In this document: one piece after another, positions 9,307-17,556 of the stretch
Numbering within the stretch: position 1 is the first letter of the stretch
How the letters are laid out: each line of letters begins with the position of its first letter
From: Paenibacillus sp. N3.4
Lineage (GTDB): Bacteria; Bacillota; Bacilli; Paenibacillales; NBRC-103111
Assembly: GCF_008017805.1 (NCBI RefSeq)
Contig: NZ_VRTT01000018.1
Location: 1 to 64,000, forward strand
Direction of reading: 5' to 3'
DNA length: 64,000 bases
The notes under the pieces: model-generated
Seen by the model: the letters and a program-made list of their open reading frames with translations, nothing else
Database searches by the model: none
Told to the model about the DNA's origin: nothing
Made by a program: the position numbers and the translations under genes

Positions 9307-10289
9307 TTAACGCTTACCTGGATCGTAAGGCTCACCAACGCCGATGGCGCTTTAGCACGGCCTACTGCGCCTGCCAGAACTAGAATGGTCAGTACGTACG
9401 GCAGCATGTAAAGGAATTCCTGCGGAATATTTTTCGAAAATTCGAATAGTCGCATGAAGTTGTTCAATGCCTGCGCCATCCCGAAGAATACCGCAGCACC
9501 TAAGGCCCCAAACGGGTGCCACTTACCGAAGATCATCGCAGCCATGGCGATAAAACCCTGGCCGGAGATTGTGTTATGCGAGAAGCTGCTTGTAGTCGTA
9601 AGCGTAATCGTCGCTCCGCCTAGTCCGCCTAATGCCCCGCTGATCAATACAGCCAAGTAACGCACTCGCTTCACTTTGATCCCTACGGTGTCAGCAGCAC
9701 TCGGATGCTCGCCCACAGAGCGAAGACGCAGACCGAAAGGTGTTTTGAATAACACATAATACGTGACAGCAACCAGAATTAAAGCAATGTACGTAGTCGG
9801 ATAAGCGGTGAAGATGGCATAACCGAGGTAAGGTATTTGGGACAGCAACGGAATCTCAACTTTAGAAAAAACATTGTTTAACGTTTCCGTTTGACCAGCT
9901 CCGTGGAACAAAACTTTAACCAAATATACAGTTACACCCGCAGCCAAAAAGTTAATGACTACACCACTGATGACTTGATTCGCTTTGAATGTGATCGTAG
10001 AGACTGCATGAATCAAAGCAAAAATTAACGCAAACAGGATAGCTGTTAGCAAACCAATCCAAGGTGACCAAGCGCCCATGTTGGCTTCTTCCGCATAATA
10101 AGCCCCTACCGCAGATGCAAAGGCCCCAGAAACCATTAAGCCTTCAATCCCGATATTGACAACACCGGAACGCTCCGAGAAAATCCCACCTAAAGCTCCG
10201 AATATGAGAGCTGTCGAGTAGACAAGCGTCGTATTAATAAGTTCACTGAATTTCGTAAAAAATGCGTTAAGCATGGTGAGCATGTCCAT
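9307..10289 (-). CDS. nupQ: Nucleoside ABC transporter permease, NupQ-like (frameshift near C terminus)
   Basis: A polytopic inner-membrane permease of the BPD_transp_2 class, with features such as RSGVVNIGIEGLMVSG and GLRLRSVGEHPSAADTVGI. It is the second permease of a NupNOPQ/YufNOPQ-type importer. The chosen ATG has AGAGAGGG nine bases upstream and lies one base after the preceding permease. In the given sequence the frame runs past the normal end into the terminator. Adding one G at the GG pair near 9334-9335 restores the expected GEPYDPGKR ending with a stop at 9307-9309. A homopolymer undercall is the likeliest reason. Confidence 0.88.
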
Positions 10290-10290
10290 G

Positions 10291-11370
10291 TTACGACGCC
10301 CTCTCTTTCTTGCGCTTGCCATAGAATGGGATAAGAACCCATTTGACAATGCCTTGGGTAGCTACGAAGAAAATCACGGAACCGATGACGATTCGCACGA
10401 TTTCAGGCGGAACATCCGCACCAAAGCTCATCCCCGCTGAACCGTAGGATAGTCCTCCAAACAAAGCTGCTCCCAGAACGATTCCTATCGGGTTATTCGC
10501 TCCCAACAGAGAAACCGCAATACCATCAAAACCATAACCTGGCGATGCCGCGGCTATGACTTGATAATGAAACACGCCCAGAATCTCGAACACACCAGCC
10601 AGTCCGGCAAAAATACCACTAATAAACATGGCCTTAATAATATTCTTATTCACATTCATCCCCGCATATTTGGCGGCATCGATATTATGACCCACGGCGC
10701 GCAACTCATAACCTTGCTTGGTTTTCCAAAGGATGACATAGAAGGCCACCGCCGCTAAAATCGCAATCACGGTCCCCCAGTGCATTCTGGCATGATTGAG
10801 CAGCTCAGACAACCAAGTGATGCTAAGAGAAGCAGAATCCTGAATCATGTAAGAACGCTGCTGCTTCGGCTCCAGCAGGAATTGATTCACGATATAGTTG
10901 GACAAGAACAAGGCGATCCAGTTCAACATGATCGTTGTGATGACTTCGTTGACGCCTCTTTTGGCTTTCAAATAACCCGCGATAGCGCCCCATAGGCCGC
11001 CGAGGAGAGCTCCAACAATAACAGCTAACGGCGCATGGATAATCCAAGGAAGTCCATGTATTTTCACACCGATAAAGGTTGCGCCTGTCATCCCCATGAC
11101 TACTTGTCCCTCAGCACCAATGTTAAACAGGCCCGTACGGAAAGCGAATGCGACCGATAATCCGGTTAAAATCAGCGGTGTTATCGCCCTGATGGCTTCA
11201 CCCATATCATAAGCATTACCGAATATCCGAGAAAATAATGCGCCATAGGCCGTAATAGGGTTATATCCGCCGGCGAGCATAACGAGCGCTCCGAATATAA
11301 GTCCAAGCACAATCGCCACAATTGGATTTACTGCCGATTCACTTGTAAAAATACGAGCAACCTTATTCAT
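10291..11370 (-). CDS. nupP: Nucleoside ABC transporter permease, NupP-like
   Basis: The 359-residue multi-spanning membrane protein shows the family hallmarks FRTGLFNIGAEGQVVMG and GYELRAVGHNIDAAKYAGM, which identify nucleoside/sugar permeases of the YufP/NupP group. Its ATG, preceded by AAAGGAG, overlaps the end of nupO by eight bases, so the two are translationally coupled. It should pair with NupQ to form the membrane channel. Confidence 0.9.
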   Translation of the reverse strand: MNKVARIFTSESAVNPIVAIVLGLIFGALVMLAGGYNPITAYGALFSRIFGNAYDMGEAIRAITPLILTGLSVAFAFRTGLFNIGAEGQVVMGMTGATFIGVKIHGLPWIIHAPLAVIVGALLGGLWGAIAGYLKAKRGVNEVITTIMLNWIALFLSNYIVNQFLLEPKQQRSYMIQDSASLSITWLSELLNHARMHWGTVIAILAAVAFYVILWKTKQGYELRAVGHNIDAAKYAGMNVNKNIIKAMFISGIFAGLAGVFEILGVFHYQVIAAASPGYGFDGIAVSLLGANNPIGIVLGAALFGGLSYGSAGMSFGADVPPEIVRIVIGSVIFFVATQGIVKWVLIPFYGKRKKERAS

Positions 11371-12903
11371 GAGCAGCTCCTTTCTCTGTGCGCTTACTGC
11401 CAGCCATTAGAAGACCGATCTCTTGATCGTTGGTCTCTTGCGGCATGACTTCCCCGACAATTTGTCCTTCATAAATAACAGCAATACGATCTGAGACATT
11501 CATAATTTCGTCCAGCTCAAAAGAAATCAATAACACGGCTTTCCCATTATTCCGCTGCTCAATCAATTGCCGGTGTACGAACTCAATGGCTCCGACATCC
11601 AAACCTCGGGTAGGTTGAGCCGCAATGAGAAGGTTCGGGTTCTTATAAATTTCCCTGGCAATAATAGCTTTCTGCTGATTACCGCCTGATAGAGAGCGCG
11701 CTTTATTGTAAATGCTTGGCGTCCTAACATCGAACTTCTTCATGAGTTCTTCGGCATGACGATCAATTGCCTCGTAATTCAAGAATCCGCCCTTACTATA
11801 TGCAGGGTGAAAATACGTTTCCAACACCATGTTTTCGCTCATTGAAAAATCCAATACGAGTCCGTGTTTATGCCGATCCTCTGGAATATGCGATAACCCA
11901 GCTCCGAAATCTGTCTCGGTGTATGGTTCGTAATATCCTTGCCCAGCAGCAGCACACGTCCGCTATCAATAGCTCTCAAGCCAGTCAATGCTTCAATTAA
12001 CTCACTTTGACCGTTCCCATCAACACCAGCAATACCAAGGATTTCTCCGGCTTTCACTTCAAAACTGAGCCCTTTTAACGCAGGCAAACCTTGATGATCA
12101 CGGGACAACAGATCCTGAACTTGAAGAACAGGCTCACCCAATTTCACATCTTCTTTATTTACCTTGAAAGTAACATCGCGACCAACCATTTTCTCTGCCA
12201 AAATCTGTGGATTCGTGTCGGAGATCGTTAAGGAGTCAATGACTTTTCCTCGACGAATAATCGTCACTTTATCCGCAATCTCCATGATTTCTTTAAGCTT
12301 ATGCGTAATGAGGATGATTGATTTTCCCTCTTTGACCAAATTTCGCATAATGACGATCAATTCTTTGATTTCTTGCGGTGTTAGAACTGCCGTAGGTTCA
12401 TCAAAAATAAGGATGTCCGCGCCGCGATACAGCGTTTTCAAAATTTCCACACGCTGCTGCATGCCGACGGATATATCCTCAATTTTCGCTTTAGGATCAA
12501 CGCGGAGACCATATTGTTCAGAAAGCTTACGAACTTTATCTTGTGCTGTTTTGTAATCGACATTCATGCCCTTTTTGGGCTCCATGCCGAGAATAATATT
12601 TTCCGTCACGGTAAAAGGCTGAACCAGCTTGAAATGCTGATGCACCATACCGATGCCTAGCTCAATCGCACGATTCGGGCTATCAATGTCAACTTCTTTA
12701 CCCTGAACCTTGATGTGACCTTCATCTGGCTGATATAGACCGAACAAAATATTCATCAATGTCGATTTACCAGCGCCATTCTCACCAAGCAAGGCATGAA
12801 TTTCACCATGCTGCAGCTTCAAGCTGATTGAATCATTTGCGATAATGCCCGGAAATCGCTTCGTAATGTTGCAAAGTTCAACAACAGGGGTTAATTCACT
12901 CAT
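11363..12903 (-). CDS. nupO: Nucleoside ABC transporter ATPase, NupO-like, two nucleotide-binding domains (frameshifted)
   Basis: The duplicated ATPase energises the importer. The first domain has Walker A GENGAGKS (40-47), signature ISVGMQQRVEI and Walker B ILIFDEPTAVL. The second has a degenerate Walker A region (GVDGNGQSEL), signature LSGGNQQKAII and QPTRGLDVGA, as usual in this family. The frame breaks at the GGG run at 11897-11899 (minus-strand ELG/YRIF). One extra G gives the expected ELGLSHIPEDRHKHGL and joins both halves into about 513 residues. It starts 3' of the lipoprotein gene, separated by an attenuator-like hairpin. Confidence 0.9.
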
Positions 12904-12954
12904 CAGATCACCCTAAGGATCAATTTTTTTTATAAAATGCCTCTTAAACTAAAG

Positions 12955-12986
12955 AACAAGGCTAGTTAGTATAACTAGCCTTGTTT
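12955..12986 (-). terminator. Intercistronic hairpin between nupN and nupO
   Basis: ACAAGGCTAGTTA and TAACTAGCCTTGT form a 13-bp near-perfect stem just after the lipoprotein gene, followed by TCTTTA on the minus strand. The U-tract is weak, so partial termination or mRNA stabilisation is likely. Either would keep binding protein more abundant than ATPase and permeases. Confidence 0.6.
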
Positions 12987-13043
12987 CAACGGTAATAAAC
13001 AGATCGTACCTCACCTTTAAACGGACTCAGTTACTCTTGCCGA

Positions 13044-14105
13044 TTAAGGTTTTTCAGGAACTTTGATTTCGCCGCTGATAATTTTTGCTTTATACTCATC
13101 TACTTTTTTCAAGATGTCAGCAGAAACATTTTTCTTGGATGTCTCAGGAAGGCCTACACCATTGTCCTTCAGACCCAGAACAACGACTTTACCACCTTGG
13201 AATTTATTGTCGATCACGTCTTTGGATACACGAGCAACCGCTTCGTCAACACGTTTCAACATGGACGTCAATGTCACTTCATCACCAAACTCTAAGGATT
13301 GGTCTTTATCTACGCCGATAACCCATACTTTTTTACCGGATTTTGTACGGTCTTTCGCTTCATTGAATACACCGTTACCTGTGGAACCAGCAGCTGGGAA
13401 AATGATATCCGCTCCATCGTTATAAATGGTTGCTGCTGCTGCTTTACCTGCATCGGGCTTGTCAAAAGCGCCTGTATAGTTAATGGTTACTTTTGCCGCT
13501 GGGTTTACAGCTTTAACACCTGCAACGAAACCAGCCTCGAAACGTTTGATAACCGGGATTTCCACGCCGCCAACGAAACCGATTTTATTCGTTTTTGTCG
13601 TCAGACCTGCAACAACCCCTACAAGATAAGATCCTTCTTGTTCGGAGAAAGTAACAGATTCAACGTTAGGTGCTTCAACAACATTGTCAATAATAGCTAA
13701 TTTAGCATTTGGGTTCTGTGTAGCTACTGTTTTCAGTGCATCGCCCATCAAGAAGCCGATACCCCAAGTCAAGTTGTAGTTATCTTTAACAAATTGGTTT
13801 AAGTTCGGTGTATAGTCGGCATCGCTTTTACTTTCAAGATTTTTGACTTTAGCACCTGTTTGTTTCTCAAGCGCCTTCAAGCCTTCCCAAGCGCTTTGAT
13901 TAAAGGACTTGTCATTAACCCCACCGATATCTGTAACCATACCGATTTTGAAATCTTTACCGCTGTTATTACTAGGTGCCGCTGATGTGCTTGCAGCTGG
14001 AGCTGCCGAAGATCCTGGTTTCGTATCTTCTTTTTTAGCACATCCGGATAGAGCCAATGCCGAAACTGTTACAGCCATAAGAACTGTCGTAAACACTTTT
14101 CTCAT
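13044..14105 (-). CDS. nupN: BMP-family nucleoside-binding lipoprotein, NupN-like
   Basis: An extracellular substrate-binding lipoprotein. A signal peptide ends in the lipobox LALSGC (lipidated Cys22), followed by an Ala/Ser/Pro-rich linker. The basic-membrane-protein (PBP1 BmpA/Med) domain then begins FKIGMVTDIGGVNDKSFNQS. It is the first gene of the importer operon. ATG 14105 has GGGGG eight bases upstream; ATG 14108 is the alternative, and a longer in-frame start at 14156 would bury the signal peptide. Relatives bind purine nucleosides or deoxynucleosides; the exact ligand is inferred. Confidence 0.93.
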   Translation of the reverse strand: MRKVFTTVLMAVTVSALALSGCAKKEDTKPGSSAAPAASTSAAPSNNSGKDFKIGMVTDIGGVNDKSFNQSAWEGLKALEKQTGAKVKNLESKSDADYTPNLNQFVKDNYNLTWGIGFLMGDALKTVATQNPNAKLAIIDNVVEAPNVESVTFSEQEGSYLVGVVAGLTTKTNKIGFVGGVEIPVIKRFEAGFVAGVKAVNPAAKVTINYTGAFDKPDAGKAAAATIYNDGADIIFPAAGSTGNGVFNEAKDRTKSGKKVWVIGVDKDQSLEFGDEVTLTSMLKRVDEAVARVSKDVIDNKFQGGKVVVLGLKDNGVGLPETSKKNVSADILKKVDEYKAKIISGEIKVPEKP

Positions 14106-14330
14106 CATGATTACCCCCGAAAAATATCGATTTTTTTTCTTCCTGGGTTCCCCCATTGTAGGTTGGCCAAAATCAATGAAATTATGTAAGCCTACCTTAT
14201 TTACAATAGTATCATTTTAAAGCTCAAGATAGAAGAGTTACATTAGAAAAATGTGATAATTCGTGATGTTAAACAAGTTAACATGGTCTAACTGTCATTA
14301 TCCACAATGTTGGCCACAACCCAATTGCTT

Positions 14331-14359
14331 ATTATACTACCAGCGGTTAATTAAATCCA
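14331..14359 (-). promoter_or_regulatory. Candidate sigma-A promoter for nupN
   Basis: On the minus strand TGGATT, a 17-bp spacer, then a perfect TATAAT. The distance to nupN is about 225 bp, so a long leader would result. No purine riboswitch or PurR box was recognised in it. Confidence 0.45.
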
Positions 14360-14366
14360 GATTATC

Positions 14367-15902
14367 CTATGTAAATTCCTCATGGAAAAGCCTTACAAAT
14401 TCTTTAGGTTCAAGCGGACTGCTGAATAGCTTTCCCTGTGCCTCCGTACACTGCAAGTGCCTTAAACAGGCCAACTGTTCTGGTGTATCAACGCCTTTCG
14501 CGATCAAGTTCAAGCCCAAACGCTGAGCCATTCGAATAATGGCGGCAGCTAACAGTTGATTTTCATCATCATCAACCAAATCTCGGATTAGCGTCTGATC
14601 GAGCTTGACGCGATCTAACGGCATACGTTCAAGTCCACTTCTTGTAAACAGTCCTGTACACAGGTCGTCCATCGCAATGTGAACACCTAGTTTTTTGAGC
14701 ATGAGCAGTTTCTCATTTGCCTTTCGAACATTGGATGAAGTAATACTTTCCGTCAGATCCAGTTCTACCTGTATCGAATCTATCCCTGTTTCGCTCAAAA
14801 CAGCAGCAAGTTCCTCTATAAAATGCTCGGCTTTAAATTGCGAAGCCGTAATAGCAACTGTTACTCGCATTGCGGCAAAGCCGTTATCCTGCCAGCTTCT
14901 CATTTGTGCACACGCCGTTCTCAAAACCCACATCCCTATTGGAACCATAAGGCCCAATTCTTCAGCAACTTTTTTCCAATCGATATCTTGGAGAGGAGGA
15001 CTCTGCCCTTTGCTCCAATGAATCGTCGCTTCCATGCCAATCAACCTATCCGTCGAGAGATCATATTGAGGCTCATACCGTAGTTCAAACTGAACATTTT
15101 CCAAGGCGCAGCGGAGCTCTGTTTCCAAATAGGCCTTTTGCTTCACCAGCGCATCGATATCGGAAGCATAAAATTGGAACTGGTTATTTCCTTGATTTTT
15201 GGCGATGTACATCGCTTCATCAGCATGTCTTAACAGTTCTTCAGACTTTAACCCGTCTAGCGGGTATAAAGCGATACCGATACTGGCCGTTATCGAAACG
15301 GGCAAGCCTTGTAAAATAAATGGTTCCTCCAGAGCAGCTTGAATCCGAGATGCCACCATTCTTACGTCCTCCGGCTTCGTAAAGGATTCCAAAAGAATGG
15401 TAAATTCGTCTCCCCCTTGTCGATAAACGGTATCCGACTCTCGCAGACAGCTAAGCAATCGTTCTCCCGCCGAGCGTATTAATTGATCCCCAAATGCATG
15501 GCCTAACGTATCATTTACATCCTTGAAGCGATCCATATCCAAAAACATAACAGCAGCAAGCTGTTCACTGCGCTGAGCATGAAGCAGCGCCTGCTTCAAT
15601 CGATCATCGAATAATCGGCGATTGGGCAGTCCCGTTAACGTGTCATGATAAGCCAAAAGAGCTAGATGCCTGCTTTGCTCTTCCTGCTGTTGTTTAGATA
15701 AAAGCAAATAACGCATGCCACCGGCAAAAAACAAACAAATCACGGTTTGAACGAGTATTCCTATTATTACCCGTGCATGCAAGGAATAAGACGCGGTCGC
15801 AAGCAGATTAACAATCAACAATATGAACCCCAGTAAGCCGCTATAAGCCCATGCATGCGCTCTCATATGTTGTATCCCCTTGAACTTTTCTCCCCGTCCC
15901 AT
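14367..15902 (-). CDS. Membrane GGDEF/EAL protein: diguanylate cyclase with degenerate phosphodiesterase domain
   Basis: Two membrane helices (about 19-38 and 43-65) precede a GGDEF domain. This has an intact RQGGDEF active site (163-167) and the RESD inhibitory I-site (154-157), so it should synthesise cyclic-di-GMP with product feedback. The C-terminal EAL-like domain is degraded: EAL reads EAT, the metal-binding Asn of N-L-S is Thr, DDFGTG reads DDLCTG and AEGVE reads AKGVD. Phosphodiesterase activity is therefore unlikely; it may bind nucleotide or partners. Upstream on the same strand lie a terminator and a cyclic-di-GMP-I riboswitch. Start is supported by AGAGGAAGG. Confidence 0.92.
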   Translation of the reverse strand: MGRGEKFKGIQHMRAHAWAYSGLLGFILLIVNLLATASYSLHARVIIGILVQTVICLFFAGGMRYLLLSKQQQEEQSRHLALLAYHDTLTGLPNRRLFDDRLKQALLHAQRSEQLAAVMFLDMDRFKDVNDTLGHAFGDQLIRSAGERLLSCLRESDTVYRQGGDEFTILLESFTKPEDVRMVASRIQAALEEPFILQGLPVSITASIGIALYPLDGLKSEELLRHADEAMYIAKNQGNNQFQFYASDIDALVKQKAYLETELRCALENVQFELRYEPQYDLSTDRLIGMEATIHWSKGQSPPLQDIDWKKVAEELGLMVPIGMWVLRTACAQMRSWQDNGFAAMRVTVAITASQFKAEHFIEELAAVLSETGIDSIQVELDLTESITSSNVRKANEKLLMLKKLGVHIAMDDLCTGLFTRSGLERMPLDRVKLDQTLIRDLVDDDENQLLAAAIIRMAQRLGLNLIAKGVDTPEQLACLRHLQCTEAQGKLFSSPLEPKEFVRLFHEEFT

Positions 15903-15925
15903 GCTTATCCCTTCCTCTCTTTATA

Positions 15926-15961
15926 CAATAAAAAACGCTATTCCATATTGGAATAGCCGTT
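15926..15961 (-). terminator. Expression-platform terminator of the c-di-GMP riboswitch
   Basis: CTATTCC and GGAATAG (with flanking AACG/CGTT pairing) form the stem on the minus strand, followed by TTTTTT. It lies between the riboswitch aptamer and the GGDEF gene. Confidence 0.85.
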
Positions 15962-15989
15962 AGGTGTACCTTAAATAGGTAAACTTCAA

Positions 15990-16073
15990 CCTGTCGCAGC
16001 TCAGCCATCATCGTTGCGTAGGCAACCTTAGACCTGAAGCTTTGCGTCCTTACCTTTCGGTAAGTTTGCCTTT
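15990..16073 (-). ncRNA. Cyclic-di-GMP-I (GEMM) riboswitch aptamer
   Basis: The minus strand shows the class-I signature: GGCAAAC, a stem capped by CGAAAG (the GNRA-type tetraloop), then GGACGCAAAGC and GGTCTAA, and a second stem closing with a GCTGAGCTGCGAC region. It is followed by an intrinsic terminator and then the diguanylate cyclase gene, so cyclic-di-GMP probably feeds back on expression of its own synthase. The sign (on or off) cannot be read without folding both states. Confidence 0.88.
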
Positions 16074-16169
16074 TTCACGATATCGTAATAAATGGGATTA
16101 TTTTACTATATCATACCCATTCTTCAATGACTAATACAATATCATTCGGAAAATCCCTGCAAGTCTGTA

Positions 16170-17426
16170 TCAAATCAACAGATTGAACAGTTTCGGGTCC
16201 TTATTGATTTCTATGTAGCCATAATCTTTTTGGGAAAGACGCTCGATCAATCCCTCGTAGTCGTCCTTATTTTTGAGTTCGATTCCGACGAGCGCAGGTG
16301 CATCGTCCCGATTATTCTTCTTCGTATATTCGAAACGAGTAATGTCATCAGTCGGCCCTAAGACTTCCTCCAGAAATTCACGCAGCGCCCCCGCACGTTG
16401 AGGAAAGTTAAGAATAAAGTAGTGCTTCAAGCCCTCATAGACGAGCGACCGCTCCTTAATCTGCTGCATACGATCAATATCATTGTTGCCACCGCTGATG
16501 ATACAGACCACATTCGTACCGCGAATTTGTTCCCGATACGCATCAAGCGCCGCAACAGGTAACGCGCCAGCCGGCTCTATGACGATTGCATTATTGTTGT
16601 AGAGCTCTAGAATCGTTGTACATTCCTTACCGGAAGGGATAATAACGATGTCATCCAGCTTCTCCTTGCAAATATCAAAAGTAAGCTGACCAACTTGCTT
16701 CACGGCCGCACCATCAACAAACTTCTCCAGTGTCGCTAGCGTAATAACTTTCCCTTGTTGGAGCGCCTCCGACATACTCGCCGCACCTTCAGGCTCCACA
16801 CCGATGATGCGTGTCCTAGGGGACACGCTTTCCACATAAGTCGCCACTCCGGCAGCAAGACCGCCGCCACCAATCGTTGCAAAAATAAAATCCGGCGTTT
16901 CCGGCATCTGGTTCATAATTTCCAAACCAACTGTACCTTGTCCAGCAATCGTGCGAACATCATCAAAAGGGTGAATAAAAATCTTATTTTCTTGTTGGCA
17001 ATACGCTTTCGCATGTGTAGAGGAATCGTCGAAGGAATCTCCCGTGAGAATCACTTCGACGAAGGAACCGCCAAAGAGTTTAACTTGGGAAATCTTTTGT
17101 CTAGGCGTCGTAGTCGGCATAAAGATTTTGCCCTCTATGCCCAACGCCTTGCAAGAATAAGCCACACCCTGCGCATGATTTCCGGCACTCGCACAAACGA
17201 CGCCAGCTGCGCGCTCCTCTGCGGTCAGGCTTTGAATCACATTGTAGGCCCCTCTTATTTTGAAGGAACGCACCACTTGCATATCTTCACGTTTAAGATA
17301 AACGTTGCATTCATATAAGTTAGAAAGCAGTTCGTTGCGCTGTAAGGGGGAAGGATCTATCACTTTGCTGAGCACATGATTGGCCCTAATAATATCTTCC
17401 AAACCTACTTTTCCGGAAACAACCAT
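16170..17426 (-). CDS. ilvA: Threonine ammonia-lyase (threonine deaminase), biosynthetic
   Basis: A PLP enzyme converting threonine to 2-oxobutanoate, the first committed step to isoleucine. The PLP lysine is Lys56 in SFKIRGA, the phosphate-binding loop is GGGGLAAG, and ASAGNHAQG is conserved. At 418 residues with one C-terminal ACT-like domain (LKHYFILNFPQRAGAL) it matches the Bacillus short form, usually feedback-inhibited by isoleucine. It appears monocistronic, has an AAAGGAAG ribosome binding site, and no T-box was seen upstream. Confidence 0.95.
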   Translation of the reverse strand: MVVSGKVGLEDIIRANHVLSKVIDPSPLQRNELLSNLYECNVYLKREDMQVVRSFKIRGAYNVIQSLTAEERAAGVVCASAGNHAQGVAYSCKALGIEGKIFMPTTTPRQKISQVKLFGGSFVEVILTGDSFDDSSTHAKAYCQQENKIFIHPFDDVRTIAGQGTVGLEIMNQMPETPDFIFATIGGGGLAAGVATYVESVSPRTRIIGVEPEGAASMSEALQQGKVITLATLEKFVDGAAVKQVGQLTFDICKEKLDDIVIIPSGKECTTILELYNNNAIVIEPAGALPVAALDAYREQIRGTNVVCIISGGNNDIDRMQQIKERSLVYEGLKHYFILNFPQRAGALREFLEEVLGPTDDITRFEYTKKNNRDDAPALVGIELKNKDDYEGLIERLSQKDYGYIEINKDPKLFNLLI

Positions 17427-17510
17427 ATTCTCATACTTCCTTTCTGTGCATGCTGTTCAAAGTTTTAAAGCTTATTGTAACATATCCAGAACAACCTGTG
17501 AGGAAATATG

Positions 17511-17552
17511 AAAAAAGTGACTGAAGGATACATGATCCCTCAGTCACTTTTG
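17511..17552. terminator. Bidirectional-looking hairpin downstream of the SLH protein gene
   Basis: AAAAGTGACTGA and TCAGTCACTTTT form an 11-12 bp stem just 3' of the SLH-protein stop on the minus strand, followed by a T-rich tract. It also lies upstream of ilvA. Confidence 0.75.
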
Positions 17553-17556
17553 CCGT

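Noticed and set aside
14157..14366. Purine riboswitch upstream of nupN
   Set aside because: The conserved aptamer loops are absent; only promoter-like sequence is seen.
17427..17510. T-box leader for ilvA
   Set aside because: The upstream interval is short and shows no specifier or antiterminator features.
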